This document shows positions 47,903 to 56,091 of a DNA stretch of 64,000 nucleotides, in pieces. The DNA comes from CAZDKK01 sp964506245. GTDB lineage: Bacteria > Eisenbacteria > RBG-16-71-46 > CAIMUX01 > WJJG01. Where the stretch lies: positions 38,098-102,097 of the forward strand of contig CAZDKK010000011.1 in assembly GCA_964506245.1 (NCBI GenBank). Reading direction: 5' to 3'. A program made the position numbers and the translations under genes. The stretch's first letter is position 1. The number at the start of each line of letters is the position of its first letter. A model generated the notes under the pieces. The model saw only the letters and a list, made by a program, of their open reading frames with translations, had not been told where the DNA came from and made no database searches.

Positions 47903-48851
47903 ACGAGCAATCAGGCAGCGGCGAGCGGTACAGGCGCAGGCGTCGAAGTCGAAGCGAACCGCGGGCGGGCTGCCGCTCAAATGGATCCTGCTGGTGTTTT
48001 GGGTCCTCCTCTTCCTGATCGCCCACCTGGCGGGGTGTGGCTACACCATCCTCGAGCACCCGGAGAGCGGGCCCGTGCCCCCGTCCCAGGGCGCGGCCGG
48101 CACCGGGCGTCAGCTACCCCCCGGCCATCCCCCCATCGACGACCTCGTGCCGCTCGAGGAGGAGACCGCCTGGGAGGGTCGCAGCTTCCTCGATGCGCTC
48201 GTCGGTGAGAACGACCCGCTGCGGTTCGAGAATGTGCGCGCCGATCGCAGCATGCGCCTGCCGTCCCAGCACTCGCAGATCACGCTGCGCATGACGATGG
48301 GCGGACCGGCAGTGAGCGACGTCTGGCAACTGCGCGTGGACGACTACGGGTGGGTGGTCGTGGCCCACTGGACGCAGGCCGCGGGCGACTTCGAGCTGGA
48401 CGACACGCAGGCGACCGAGCGCGCGGAGTTCCGCCTGGCGCGCGAGAGCGAATCGGCCCTGCGGGCCATGCTGCTCGCGATGATGCCGGTGGCGGACGGC
48501 CAGACGCGTCGCATCCCCGAGGTCCATCTGCAGAATGTGCCGCTGGAGCTGTGGACCTTCGATGAATCGGGGCTGCTCGAGCTGCGCTATCGCATCGAGA
48601 CGCTCGACGGCCTGACCGCCGAGGAGTGGCCGGGCGGCGCGGTGACGGCCCCGCTGGACCTGCTGCAGGTCCTGCTCGGCACCTGGGATTCCCCGCCGCC
48701 GTCCGATCTGCGGGACCTCGTGCAGGCCAGCGTCAGGCAGCACCCGCTGCTGGTCGACCTGGCCATGATGGTCGAGGGCTTGATCCTCGCCTGGGAGGTC
48801 GAAGGGCCCGAGGAGCGGACGGTCGAGCTGCCGCTGCACGTCGGGCGCTAG
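47886..48851 (+). CDS. membrane-anchored exported protein, unknown
   Basis: This 321-residue protein starts at ATG 47886, overlapping the radical SAM gene by 17 bases, so translation is probably coupled. A basic N-terminus (residues 1-30) is followed by one membrane segment (WILLVFWVLLFLIAHLAGCGYTIL) with a possible LAGC lipobox. Residues 60-321 are soluble with no family I recognise (DALVGENDPLRFENVRADRSMRLPSQHSQITLRMTMGGPAVSDVWQLRVDDYGWVVVAHW). It is likely a periplasmic domain held at the inner membrane. Confidence 0.7.
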   Translation: MRATDERAIRQRRAVQAQASKSKRTAGGLPLKWILLVFWVLLFLIAHLAGCGYTILEHPESGPVPPSQGAAGTGRQLPPGHPPIDDLVPLEEETAWEGRSFLDALVGENDPLRFENVRADRSMRLPSQHSQITLRMTMGGPAVSDVWQLRVDDYGWVVVAHWTQAAGDFELDDTQATERAEFRLARESESALRAMLLAMMPVADGQTRRIPEVHLQNVPLELWTFDESGLLELRYRIETLDGLTAEEWPGGAVTAPLDLLQVLLGTWDSPPPSDLRDLVQASVRQHPLLVDLAMMVEGLILAWEVEGPEERTVELPLHVGR

Positions 48852-48902
48852 CCCGCGTGGTCGCAGCGCGCCGGGCGTCTTCGCGCGCGGCCGCGGCCGG
48901 CG

Positions 48903-49760
48903 CTACTTGCGCGCCGCCCCCGGACTGTCGCCGGGCGGCAGCCACGCCGGGATGCCGCGTTGCGCGAGGCGCTGGAGCACGCGTCCGCGCAGGTCACGCG
49001 CGACCACCTTCAGCTCCTGCGGGGCCGGGAAGCGGATCTTGTCCCCGCGCACGTCGAGGACACCCGAACGGCCTTCGCCCTCCTGGTTGAAGCCCAGTGC
49101 CAGGGCCAAGCGCTCGCCCCGGTATCGGAAGAGCGCGAGCCCCACGACAAAGGTGTCGTCCAGCTTGCCCCCCAGGAGCGCGTCGACCCATCCGTCAATG
49201 TCCATCCGGATCTCGCCGTCGACGAGACCCCACAGCATGAGATCGTCGATCTCGATCGGGGGGGCATCCTCCGCCAGGATGTTGGGCACGAGTGTGCGCC
49301 CGATGCGCCACTCCTCGAAGGTGACGACTGCGGAGCTGAGCAGGGTGCCCGGGTGGTACCCCAGGATGTTATACGGCACGGGCACGTCCAGCGGCCCGGT
49401 GAACTCCGCCCGCACCCAACCCGAGCGCGGGTGCAGCCCGCGGGCTCGGACCAGCCCGCGAATGAGCTGGTGCGGGATGCGCGATCGGCGCCCGCTCTGT
49501 GCCACGGCCTGAGCGAAGTGCTCCTGCGAAACCGCTCCGCACTCATCCCGATCGAGCAGCCCGATCATGTAGGCGAAGACCGGGTCGGTCACATCCGCGG
49601 CCAGCACTGCCTGCGCTTGCACGGGCAGCGGGGGCGCCTGGGCGAACTGCTGATCGGCCTCCGCCAGGGCGCGCTCGACGGCCGCCGGCCGCTGTGCCGC
49701 GGGCGCCGCGGCGCTCGCGCTCACCAGCAGGAGCACTGCACAGATCTGCTTGCTGCCCAC
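48903..49760 (-). CDS. exported protein, unknown function
   Basis: The product has 285 residues. The start is taken at GTG 49760 (VGSKQICAVLLLVSASAAAPAAQ, signal peptide) behind GGGGAGGCAGC. A helical stretch (AAVERALAEADQQFAQA) precedes a possible EF-hand-like start VFAYMIGLLDRDECGAVSQEHFAQA, then LDVPVPYNILGYHPGTLLSSAVVTFEEW, DDLMLWGLVDGEIRMDIDGWVDALLGGKLDDTFVVGLALF, and a basic end. I do not recognise the family. It follows the M14 peptidase gene by 20 bases on the same strand, so the two are likely co-transcribed. Confidence 0.7.
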   Translation of the reverse strand: MGSKQICAVLLLVSASAAAPAAQRPAAVERALAEADQQFAQAPPLPVQAQAVLAADVTDPVFAYMIGLLDRDECGAVSQEHFAQAVAQSGRRSRIPHQLIRGLVRARGLHPRSGWVRAEFTGPLDVPVPYNILGYHPGTLLSSAVVTFEEWRIGRTLVPNILAEDAPPIEIDDLMLWGLVDGEIRMDIDGWVDALLGGKLDDTFVVGLALFRYRGERLALALGFNQEGEGRSGVLDVRGDKIRFPAPQELKVVARDLRGRVLQRLAQRGIPAWLPPGDSPGAARK

Positions 49761-49780
49761 GCGCTGCCTCCCCAGCTCCG

Positions 49781-52700
49781 TTACCACGGCCAGCGCCGCG
49801 TTGTTCCGAGGCCGGGGCCGAGCAGCACGGCGTTGAGCAGCGCGCGCTCGCCCGCCTCGAGCGTGCCCCGCTCGCAGGGATCGGCCACGAAGAGGATGAC
49901 CTGGCCCCGCCCAACCGGCTCGCGGGTGAGCCAGGCGGTCTGCGCCCAGCGCTCGCGGGCCTCGGGCCACAGCAAACCGCTCAGCCGCAGGCTGTCCTCG
50001 GGCGCGAAGGCGCCCACCACGGCGGCGGGGTTGTCAGCGATGAGGGCGTACTCGGTGTCGATGCGGGTCGCGATCCATTCGCCCGGCGCGGCGTCCGCCA
50101 GCGGCGCGTCGAGCGCACCGGTCATGACGGCGCAGCCCGCGCTCAGCCAGTGCTCGCGATCGAGATTCACCCGCAGGATCGCGCCCCGGGGTTGATACAG
50201 CCGCAGCCGCGCATCCTCGAGCTCGAGCTCGGCGCGCGGCTTCCCGGCCGCCCAGCTCCACAGCGGCTCGGCCCGGCGCAGGGCGGTCACGCCGCCCGCG
50301 AGCAGGCCGTCCATCGGCCCGGGCCGTTTTGCCCAGCGCAGCTTCCCAGCCCCGTAGTCGGAAGGCAGGATGTCGCCCGGCCGGCGCGCGTCCGTCGCCG
50401 TCGGCACGGCACCGGGTGTGCTCGGTGCGCTCGCGGCCGCCAGCCGCGTCGTGAGCGTCGCGATCTCGACCAGCTTCTGGCGGCGCAGGTGCACGCTCCC
50501 CAGACTGCTGGTCGTGTCGGCCACGAAGGCCGCCCCCGCGCCGGCGGCGATGAGCGTGCCCCCGTCGACCACCCACGATCGCAGGCGCCGGAGCCCATCC
50601 GCTCCGAGCTCGCGCGCGTAGGCCTGCGCGCCCTCCCAGGCGCCGGGCAGGATCAAGACGTCGTAGCGGGTCAAGTCCAGGCCGGCCAGGCGCTCGGCCG
50701 CCAGCGGCGTGAACGCGACACCGAGCTCGTGGTCGAGGACCCAGGCCACGGCCCCGTAGTTGCCCCAGTCGACGATCTCGCCCGCGGCCACCGCGATCCG
50801 CGGCGGCCAGAGCTGGCGGAAGCGCTGGCTCCCGAGGTCGGGCCCCTCCTCACTGAGCGGGGTGCCGGTGCCCATCGCGACGACGCCGGTGCGAGCGGTC
50901 ACATCCTGCAGCACGGCGATCAGCTCATCCGCGCCCTGCGGCACATGCGCCACGATGTCCATCGGACGGCCGTCCCGGGGCAGCCCGAACCCCACCGCGC
51001 AGCCGTCCACCACGCGCGGCCGCGGGTCGGGGTTGAGGTCGCGCCGGACGAGGAGCGTGCCGCGCGGGTAGTCGCGCCCTTCGAGCGTGAACGGCTCGAG
51101 CGCCGCCTGCACCACGCAGCCCGCGTCCCAGAGCCGTGCGAGCGCTTCGAGGCTGCGGTCATCGTTGCCGTCGATCAGGAAGCCGAAGGTCGTTTCGGGG
51201 TTGAGGACCCCGCCCCTCCCAGCGGGCACGTCCTCGGGCGCCTCGAGGCGCTCGATCTGCCTGGCGGGCGCGCGCGGCGCGCGGTAGATCGGCACCCCGC
51301 TCGACGCGGACAGCGACCAGCCGGTGATGTCGTAGAGCCGCGAGCGCCCCTCGCGCTCGAGCCGGTGGCGCTCGGTGCGCAGAAACTCGCCGTCCATCTG
51401 CGGATCGAACGCGAGCAGAGTCTCGACCAGTCGCCCGTGTGGCTGCTGCGCCGGCACGATGAGCGTGCCGGCCGGGAGAACCGCTCGCGCCCGCGCATCG
51501 CTCCAGTAGCACTCCAACCCCTCGACCTCCAGCTCCGCGACGGTGCGGTAGACCTCGATCTTCTGCGCCAGCAGCCCGCGCACGAGCGCGTGCGCCCGCG
51601 CCGGTTGGCCCTGCGGCAGGATCACGAAGGCCGCCTGGCTGGCATCCAGCTCGCGGCGGCGCGCGTCCCGATAGGAGCGCAGCAGCTCCTCGCGGTGCGC
51701 GGCTGCCGTCTCGAGGTTCGCCATGAGCCCGACGAGCTGGCGGCGGATGCTGTCGCGAAACGTGAGCACCCCGCCGTCGAGCCGCGCGGTGCGCGCCCCC
51801 TCGGTGCTCGCCTGCTCGTGCAGCAGGCCCACCGCCCCCGCACCCACGGCCCACGACGTGGCAAAGCCTGGATACCACTCCTCGTGCCAGTCGCCCGTGT
51901 AGCAGGGCCAGCCCTCGCGCTGGAAGGCGGCCGCGTGGTCGGCGGCGAACAGGTCCCACCAGCGCCGCGCCAGATCGGTGACGAGCGGGTTGTCCGGCTC
52001 ACGCGGGGGCGAGAAGAGGAACGTCCCCTGCCCGCTCATCTCGTGGGCATCGATGATGACCTGGGGGTTCCACGAGGTGATGAGCTGCAGCCGTGCTGCG
52101 GTTTCCGGTTGGGTCGCTAGGAGCCAATCGCGGTTCAGATCGAAGAAGTAGTGATTCGTGCGGCCGCCCGACCAGAAGCCCTGGTGGCGCAGGCTCTGAT
52201 CATCGGCATCGGGCATCGTGCCTGCCAGCACCTGCCAGGCCCCCACCGCCCGGTCCCGGCCGTCGGGGTTCATGACCGGCTCGATGAGCACGAGCATCTG
52301 CTCGCGCATCCGGCGGGTCGCCTCGTCGCGGCCGGCGGCCAGATGGTAGGTGAGCTCGAGCGCGGCCTCCGTGCCCGAGACTTCGTCGCCGTGCACGCAG
52401 GCCCCCATCCACACGCAGACCGGCAGGTCGGCGGGATCGACCGGATGATTCAGGCGCGGATCGGCGAGGCCCGCGTAGCCCTGCAAGATCTCCCCCAGGC
52501 GCTCCATGTTCTCCTCGGCCGTCACCAGCGCCGTGACGAGAGCGCGGCCCTCGTGGGTCGCCCCGCCGCGAATGAGACGCACGCGCGCGCTGGCGCCCGA
52601 GAGCGCCTCCAGGTATGCCATCACCTCCGCGTGCCGGAGCGGGTGAGCGCCGAGCGGGAAACGCAGGACGTCCTCGGGCGCGGGGATGGCCGGGTCGTGG

Positions 52701-52978
52701 TCCGCGTCCGGAAAGAACTCCGGCCCCGCCTCCTCGCCGGATCTCCAGCGGTCCGGGAGGCCGTGGTCGAAGCCGGTGGGGATGGACGGGCAGATCGCCG
52801 CGGCCGCCTGCCCGGCGTCGGGGGTCGTCTGCCCCGCGGGCTCCTGCGCCCAGGCTGGCGGACCCAGACCGCTCGAGGCCAGCAACCAGCAGGCCGTGCA
52901 CAGCGCGCGGGACGCGGCCGTGCTGTCGCCCACTCCTTGGCGGCCAAGGCGGCGCGTGACTCGTGCGCTGCGGATCAT
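49781..52978 (-). CDS. secreted M14-family zinc carboxypeptidase, large
   Basis: The product has 1065 residues. ATG 52978 follows GGGGAGGGCTCGC; ALCTACWLLASSGLGPPAWA is the signal. The M14 domain (about 75-430) has the zinc motif HGDE in VWMGACVHGDEVSGTEAALELTYH (near 195), then VLIEPVMNPDGRDR, NHYFFDLNRDWLLATQPETAARLQLITSWNPQVIIDAHEMSGQGTFLF (third ligand region) and GAGAVGLLHEQASTEG. Large M14 proteins of this kind carry a long second half, here with DVLILPGAWEG and RLRSWVVDGGTLIAAG, resembling a class I glutamine amidotransferase-like fold. It probably removes C-terminal residues from peptides or amidated substrates outside the cytoplasm. Confidence 0.88.
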   Translation of the reverse strand: MIRSARVTRRLGRQGVGDSTAASRALCTACWLLASSGLGPPAWAQEPAGQTTPDAGQAAAAICPSIPTGFDHGLPDRWRSGEEAGPEFFPDADHDPAIPAPEDVLRFPLGAHPLRHAEVMAYLEALSGASARVRLIRGGATHEGRALVTALVTAEENMERLGEILQGYAGLADPRLNHPVDPADLPVCVWMGACVHGDEVSGTEAALELTYHLAAGRDEATRRMREQMLVLIEPVMNPDGRDRAVGAWQVLAGTMPDADDQSLRHQGFWSGGRTNHYFFDLNRDWLLATQPETAARLQLITSWNPQVIIDAHEMSGQGTFLFSPPREPDNPLVTDLARRWWDLFAADHAAAFQREGWPCYTGDWHEEWYPGFATSWAVGAGAVGLLHEQASTEGARTARLDGGVLTFRDSIRRQLVGLMANLETAAAHREELLRSYRDARRRELDASQAAFVILPQGQPARAHALVRGLLAQKIEVYRTVAELEVEGLECYWSDARARAVLPAGTLIVPAQQPHGRLVETLLAFDPQMDGEFLRTERHRLEREGRSRLYDITGWSLSASSGVPIYRAPRAPARQIERLEAPEDVPAGRGGVLNPETTFGFLIDGNDDRSLEALARLWDAGCVVQAALEPFTLEGRDYPRGTLLVRRDLNPDPRPRVVDGCAVGFGLPRDGRPMDIVAHVPQGADELIAVLQDVTARTGVVAMGTGTPLSEEGPDLGSQRFRQLWPPRIAVAAGEIVDWGNYGAVAWVLDHELGVAFTPLAAERLAGLDLTRYDVLILPGAWEGAQAYARELGADGLRRLRSWVVDGGTLIAAGAGAAFVADTTSSLGSVHLRRQKLVEIATLTTRLAAASAPSTPGAVPTATDARRPGDILPSDYGAGKLRWAKRPGPMDGLLAGGVTALRRAEPLWSWAAGKPRAELELEDARLRLYQPRGAILRVNLDREHWLSAGCAVMTGALDAPLADAAPGEWIATRIDTEYALIADNPAAVVGAFAPEDSLRLSGLLWPEARERWAQTAWLTREPVGRGQVILFVADPCERGTLEAGERALLNAVLLGPGLGTTRRWPW

Positions 52979-53119
52979 GCGAGCCCTCCCCTTCCTCCGT
53001 GGTGCGGTGGGTGCCCGAGTCTGCGATTCCGCGGGCGCGGGCTCAAGCCCCAACCCCGCGTGCCCGGTTGTAGTGCGAACAGGTCCCCCCTACAATCGCG
53101 CGCGCAAAGGAGGTGCCCC

Positions 53120-53602
53120 GTGAGCATCCGGAACCTCTACCTCGTGCGGCATGGCCATCCCGTCTCCGAACTCGTCGACCCCGACCGCCCGCTCTCGGCG
53201 ACGGGACGTGCCCAGATTGAGAAGGTCGCCGCGGTGCTCGTGGACACGGTGCGGCAGGTGGACGTCATCTACCACAGCGGACTGCGGCGCTCCGAGGAGA
53301 CCGCGGAGATCCTCTCGGCCGCGCTCACCCCCCCGAACGGAGTGCGCTGGAGCCCGGGCCTGCGCCCCGACGACCCACCCGAGCGCTTCCTGGCCGACCT
53401 CGAGGGCGGCGAATTCGCCAGCGTTCTGGTCGCGGGCCACGTGCCGTTTCTGGGGCGTCTGTCGTCCCTGCTGCTCGCGGGCCAGGGGCAGCCCGAGGTC
53501 GTGGGCTTCAGCGAGGGCGCTGCGGCGGCTCTCGAGCGCCCCCCGGACGCGGACCGCTGGTCCCTGCGCTGGATGATCGACCCCACCGCCGCCAAGCGCT
53601 AA
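53120..53602 (+). CDS. SixA-like histidine phosphatase
   Basis: The product has 160 residues from GTG 53120 behind AAAGGAGGTGCCCC. LYLVRHGHPV is the catalytic RHG motif; LSATGRAQIEKVAAVL, IYHSGLRRSEETAEIL and VLVAGHVPFLGRLSSLLL (second catalytic His) are the remaining histidine phosphatase superfamily motifs. The short length fits the SixA branch, which dephosphorylates phosphohistidine on HPt-type proteins in E. coli; the target here is unknown. Confidence 0.88.
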   Translation: MSIRNLYLVRHGHPVSELVDPDRPLSATGRAQIEKVAAVLVDTVRQVDVIYHSGLRRSEETAEILSAALTPPNGVRWSPGLRPDDPPERFLADLEGGEFASVLVAGHVPFLGRLSSLLLAGQGQPEVVGFSEGAAAALERPPDADRWSLRWMIDPTAAKR

Positions 53603-53811
53603 ACCGACGAACCGGGCGAAATCGACCGCGGAGTCGAATTCGACCCATGAGTCAGCTTACGCCCTGAGAACTCCCGGGTCACCGCGCGGAGAATCCGACT
53701 CGCCCAGCACGCCGCCCCCTCATTCCCACGGAAATCGAATTGTGCAAATGATTATACTGCAGTCGTTTATGTCCTTGGTTCTGAAATGCACCACCGGTCG
53801 GAACTTTTTTC

Positions 53812-53840
53812 TTGACCAAGTAGTCGAACCTGACGATACT
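53812..53840 (+). promoter_or_regulatory. promoter of the TetR operon
   Basis: TTGACC (53812-53817), 17-base spacer, GATACT (53835-53840), behind an AT-rich tract unusual for this region. Confidence 0.6.
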
Positions 53841-53862
53841 GTCACACCTGACTAGGTAGTCA
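53813..53862. promoter_or_regulatory. two operator-like inverted repeats
   Basis: TGACTA-GG-TAGTCA (53849-53862) is a perfect inverted repeat just after the -10 box. TGACCA-AG-TAGTCG (53813-53826) is a one-mismatch version overlapping the -35 box. Both are well placed for autorepression by the TetR-family product. Confidence 0.65.
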
Positions 53863-53889
53863 TGCGGACAGGAAAGGAGATTGGGCCCT

Positions 53890-54537
53890 TTGGTCAAGCG
53901 CGTACGGTCGCGCGGACAGCGTCGGGCTGAGGCCACGCGCCAGCAGTTGCTGGAGGCGGCTCAGGCCGTCTTCGCCGAAAAGGGGCTCGATCTCGCGCGG
54001 ATCGACGAGATCACCGACCGTGCCGACGTCGGAAAGGGAACGTTCTACTATCACTTCAAGAACAAGGAAGGCCTCATCCGGGAGCTGGTCCAGGGCCTCC
54101 TGCGCGAGTTGATCGCCGAGATCGACTTGCGCTGCACCGGCAAGACGACACTCACCGAGTTGCTCGACACCCTCATCCAGGTCCACATCGAGTTCTTCAG
54201 CACCCGCTGGGAGGACTTCGTCCTCTACTTCCAGAGCCGTGCGGACCTGACGCTCGAGCTGAGCTACGCCGGCATCGAGACGCCGTTCGTGGCCTACCTG
54301 GAGCGCATCGAGGCGCACATTGACGCGGTGGTGAAACGCCACTTGAGCAAGACGGTGTTGCGGCGAATCGCCTGCGCGGTGGTCGGCTTTCTGTCGGGGT
54401 ACTACTCCTTCGCCGCCATCGCATCGCAGGAGGAGGATATCGACCAGGCGTTCGCATCGTTGCGTGGCGCCATGGTCGCGAGCCTGGCCCGCTTCGTCAC
54501 CGAAGCCGTGCCTGTGGAAGAAAGGACCGCCGGCTAG
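53890..54537 (+). CDS. TetR/AcrR-family regulator
   Basis: The product has about 215 residues. TTG 53890 is preferred over TTG 53881 because AAGGAGA ends at 53880, giving a spacing of 9. The N-terminal helix-turn-helix is textbook: ATRQQLLEAAQAVFAEKGLDLARIDEITDRADVGKGTFYYHFKNKEGL. The C-terminal helical domain (residues 60-210) would bind an effector. It heads an operon of five further genes and two operator-like repeats flank its promoter, so self-regulation and control of the operon are likely. The effector may be a product of the pathway. Confidence 0.9.
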   Translation: MVKRVRSRGQRRAEATRQQLLEAAQAVFAEKGLDLARIDEITDRADVGKGTFYYHFKNKEGLIRELVQGLLRELIAEIDLRCTGKTTLTELLDTLIQVHIEFFSTRWEDFVLYFQSRADLTLELSYAGIETPFVAYLERIEAHIDAVVKRHLSKTVLRRIACAVVGFLSGYYSFAAIASQEEDIDQAFASLRGAMVASLARFVTEAVPVEERTAG

Positions 54538-54628
54538 GAGGGAACCCGGGGCGGCGTCCTTCCGTGGACCTGGGAGCGCGATTGGCGCGCTCCCCATTTG
54601 ACATCCGCAAGGAGCGAGGAGAAGGGAA

Positions 54629-55123
54629 ATGAAGACCAAGACCCTGAAGACCAGACACAACGGTCCGGCCGCCACGCGACGGCGGGCGCAGGCAGTGGTC
54701 TCGGCAGCCATTCGTGGGGCAGTTGTCTCCGATCGTGAGGACCCCGACGGGCCTCAACGGCGGGAGTCCCCGAAGCTGTGGGGCCTCCTGACCAGCATCG
54801 ACATCTACCATTGCGATCCCGCGGCGATCCGCGATGCCGACCGCATCCGGCGCTTCGTCGCGGAGCTGTGCGAATTGATCGAGATGCGCCGCTTCGGCGA
54901 AACCCTGGTAGTCCATTTCGGCGAGGAAGAGCGGGTGGCCGGCTACTCGATGGTCCAGCTCATCGAAACGTCGCTCATCTCGGCGCACTTCGCCAACGCG
55001 AGCAACGCGGTCTACCTCGACGTCTTCAGCTGCAAGATGTACGACCCTGAGGTGGTGGCGCAGTTCGCCCGCCAGTACTTCGGCGGCTCGCGGGTCGTCA
55101 CGCACATCACCCCGAGGCGCTAG
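54629..55123 (+). CDS. S-adenosylmethionine decarboxylase-like protein (SpeD/SpeH family)
   Basis: This 164-residue protein starts at ATG 54629 behind AAGGAGCGAGGAG. After a basic 45-residue extension, the domain reads KLWGLLTSIDIYHCDPAAIRDADRIRRFVAELCELIEMRRFGETLVVHFGEEERVAGYSMVQLIETSLISAHFANASNAVYLDVFSCKMYDPEVVAQFARQYFGG. This matches AdoMet decarboxylase-type proenzymes, which self-cleave at a Ser (possibly in ETSLIS) to make a pyruvoyl group and yield decarboxylated AdoMet, the aminopropyl donor. The long N-terminal extension is unusual. In this operon the product may feed a polyamine-like or amino-acid-derived metabolite. Confidence 0.8.
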   Translation: MKTKTLKTRHNGPAATRRRAQAVVSAAIRGAVVSDREDPDGPQRRESPKLWGLLTSIDIYHCDPAAIRDADRIRRFVAELCELIEMRRFGETLVVHFGEEERVAGYSMVQLIETSLISAHFANASNAVYLDVFSCKMYDPEVVAQFARQYFGGSRVVTHITPRR

Positions 55124-55125
55124 CG

Positions 55126-56091
55126 ATGTTCAAGGTTTCGGTCGTCACCAACCTGGACGAGTGCCGGCGCCTGTGGGAGCGGACCTTCCCCCAGCAGTCC
55201 CTGACCGACCTCTGGGAGGTGCGCGCCTGCTTCCAGCGCAGCTTCAACCGTCCGGCCTGCTTCATCGTCGCCCGCGACTTCCGCGGCATCTGCGGTTTGC
55301 TGCCGCTGAGCTGGATCGAGGAGGTGGGCGCGTACGGCTACTTCCCGGGCGAGACCTGGGAGGGGCGCACCTGGCTGGAGCAGAACCGCATCCACGCCAG
55401 CAACAGCCTTGTGCTGGAATCGATGCTGAAGGCGGTCCCCGGACCCTATCAGCTACGCTACCTGCTGCCCGACGGGCTGCCGCCGGCACAGGAGCAGATC
55501 GTCGACGAGATCGGCTACCTCTTCCAGCCGGGGCAGTACGGCTTCGATCTCGAGACCTACTTCAAGGAGTTCTCGCACAAGACCGCCAAGCGTTTGAAGC
55601 GCGAGATCGCCGCCTTCGAGGAGCGCGGTCTGGCGTGGCGCTTCGATGATCCGGCGGACTTCGCCCATCTCGTCCGGCTCAACATCGAGCGCTTCGGCGA
55701 GCGCTCCTACTTCGCTGACCGGCGTTTCACCGAGGGCATGCGCAATCTGATGCTGCTGGCCGAATCGCGCGGCTGGCTGCGGATGACCTCCGTGCTGCTG
55801 GGCGGCGAGCCCGCGGCCATCGACATGGGCTGCGTCATCGGCGGTGCCTACACGCTGGTCGCCGGGGGAACGCATGCCGCCTACCCGGGCGTGGCCAAGC
55901 TGATCAACCTCCACCACATGGCCTGCGCCTGCCAGGAACGCTTCCACCTGGTGGACTTCCTGTGCGGCAACTTCTCCTGGAAGGAGATGTTCCATCTGAC
56001 CCCTCGCCCGCTCTACCTGATGGCCGACCTGACTCGGCAGCCCGTTCCCGTGCGGTTGTCGATGCAGGGGAGGCCGGCCTATGTCGGATGA
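55126..56091 (+). CDS. GNAT/FemAB-like transferase
   Basis: The product has 321 residues; ATG 55126 lies only 2 bases after the previous stop. An acyl-acceptor-like N-terminal half (FKVSVVTNLDECRRLWERTFPQQSLTDLWEVRACFQRSF) and a second GNAT half (KTAKRLKREIAAFEERGLAWRFDDPADFAHLVRLNIERFGERSYFADRRFTEGMRNLMLLAESRGWLRMTSVLLGGEPAAIDMGCVIGGAYTLVAGG...HHMACACQERFHLVDFLCGNFSWKEMF) resemble the CelD/BcsL acetyltransf_6 group and FemAB-type aminoacyl transferases. Such proteins add acyl or aminoacyl groups to amines. The substrate is unknown; it probably modifies the metabolite made by the neighbouring ATP-grasp and decarboxylase. Confidence 0.78.
   Translation: MFKVSVVTNLDECRRLWERTFPQQSLTDLWEVRACFQRSFNRPACFIVARDFRGICGLLPLSWIEEVGAYGYFPGETWEGRTWLEQNRIHASNSLVLESMLKAVPGPYQLRYLLPDGLPPAQEQIVDEIGYLFQPGQYGFDLETYFKEFSHKTAKRLKREIAAFEERGLAWRFDDPADFAHLVRLNIERFGERSYFADRRFTEGMRNLMLLAESRGWLRMTSVLLGGEPAAIDMGCVIGGAYTLVAGGTHAAYPGVAKLINLHHMACACQERFHLVDFLCGNFSWKEMFHLTPRPLYLMADLTRQPVPVRLSMQGRPAYVG

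Noticed and set aside
49499..52120. 873-residue open frame antisense to the M14 peptidase
   Set aside because: Shadow frame; Arg/Pro/His-rich composition, no motifs.
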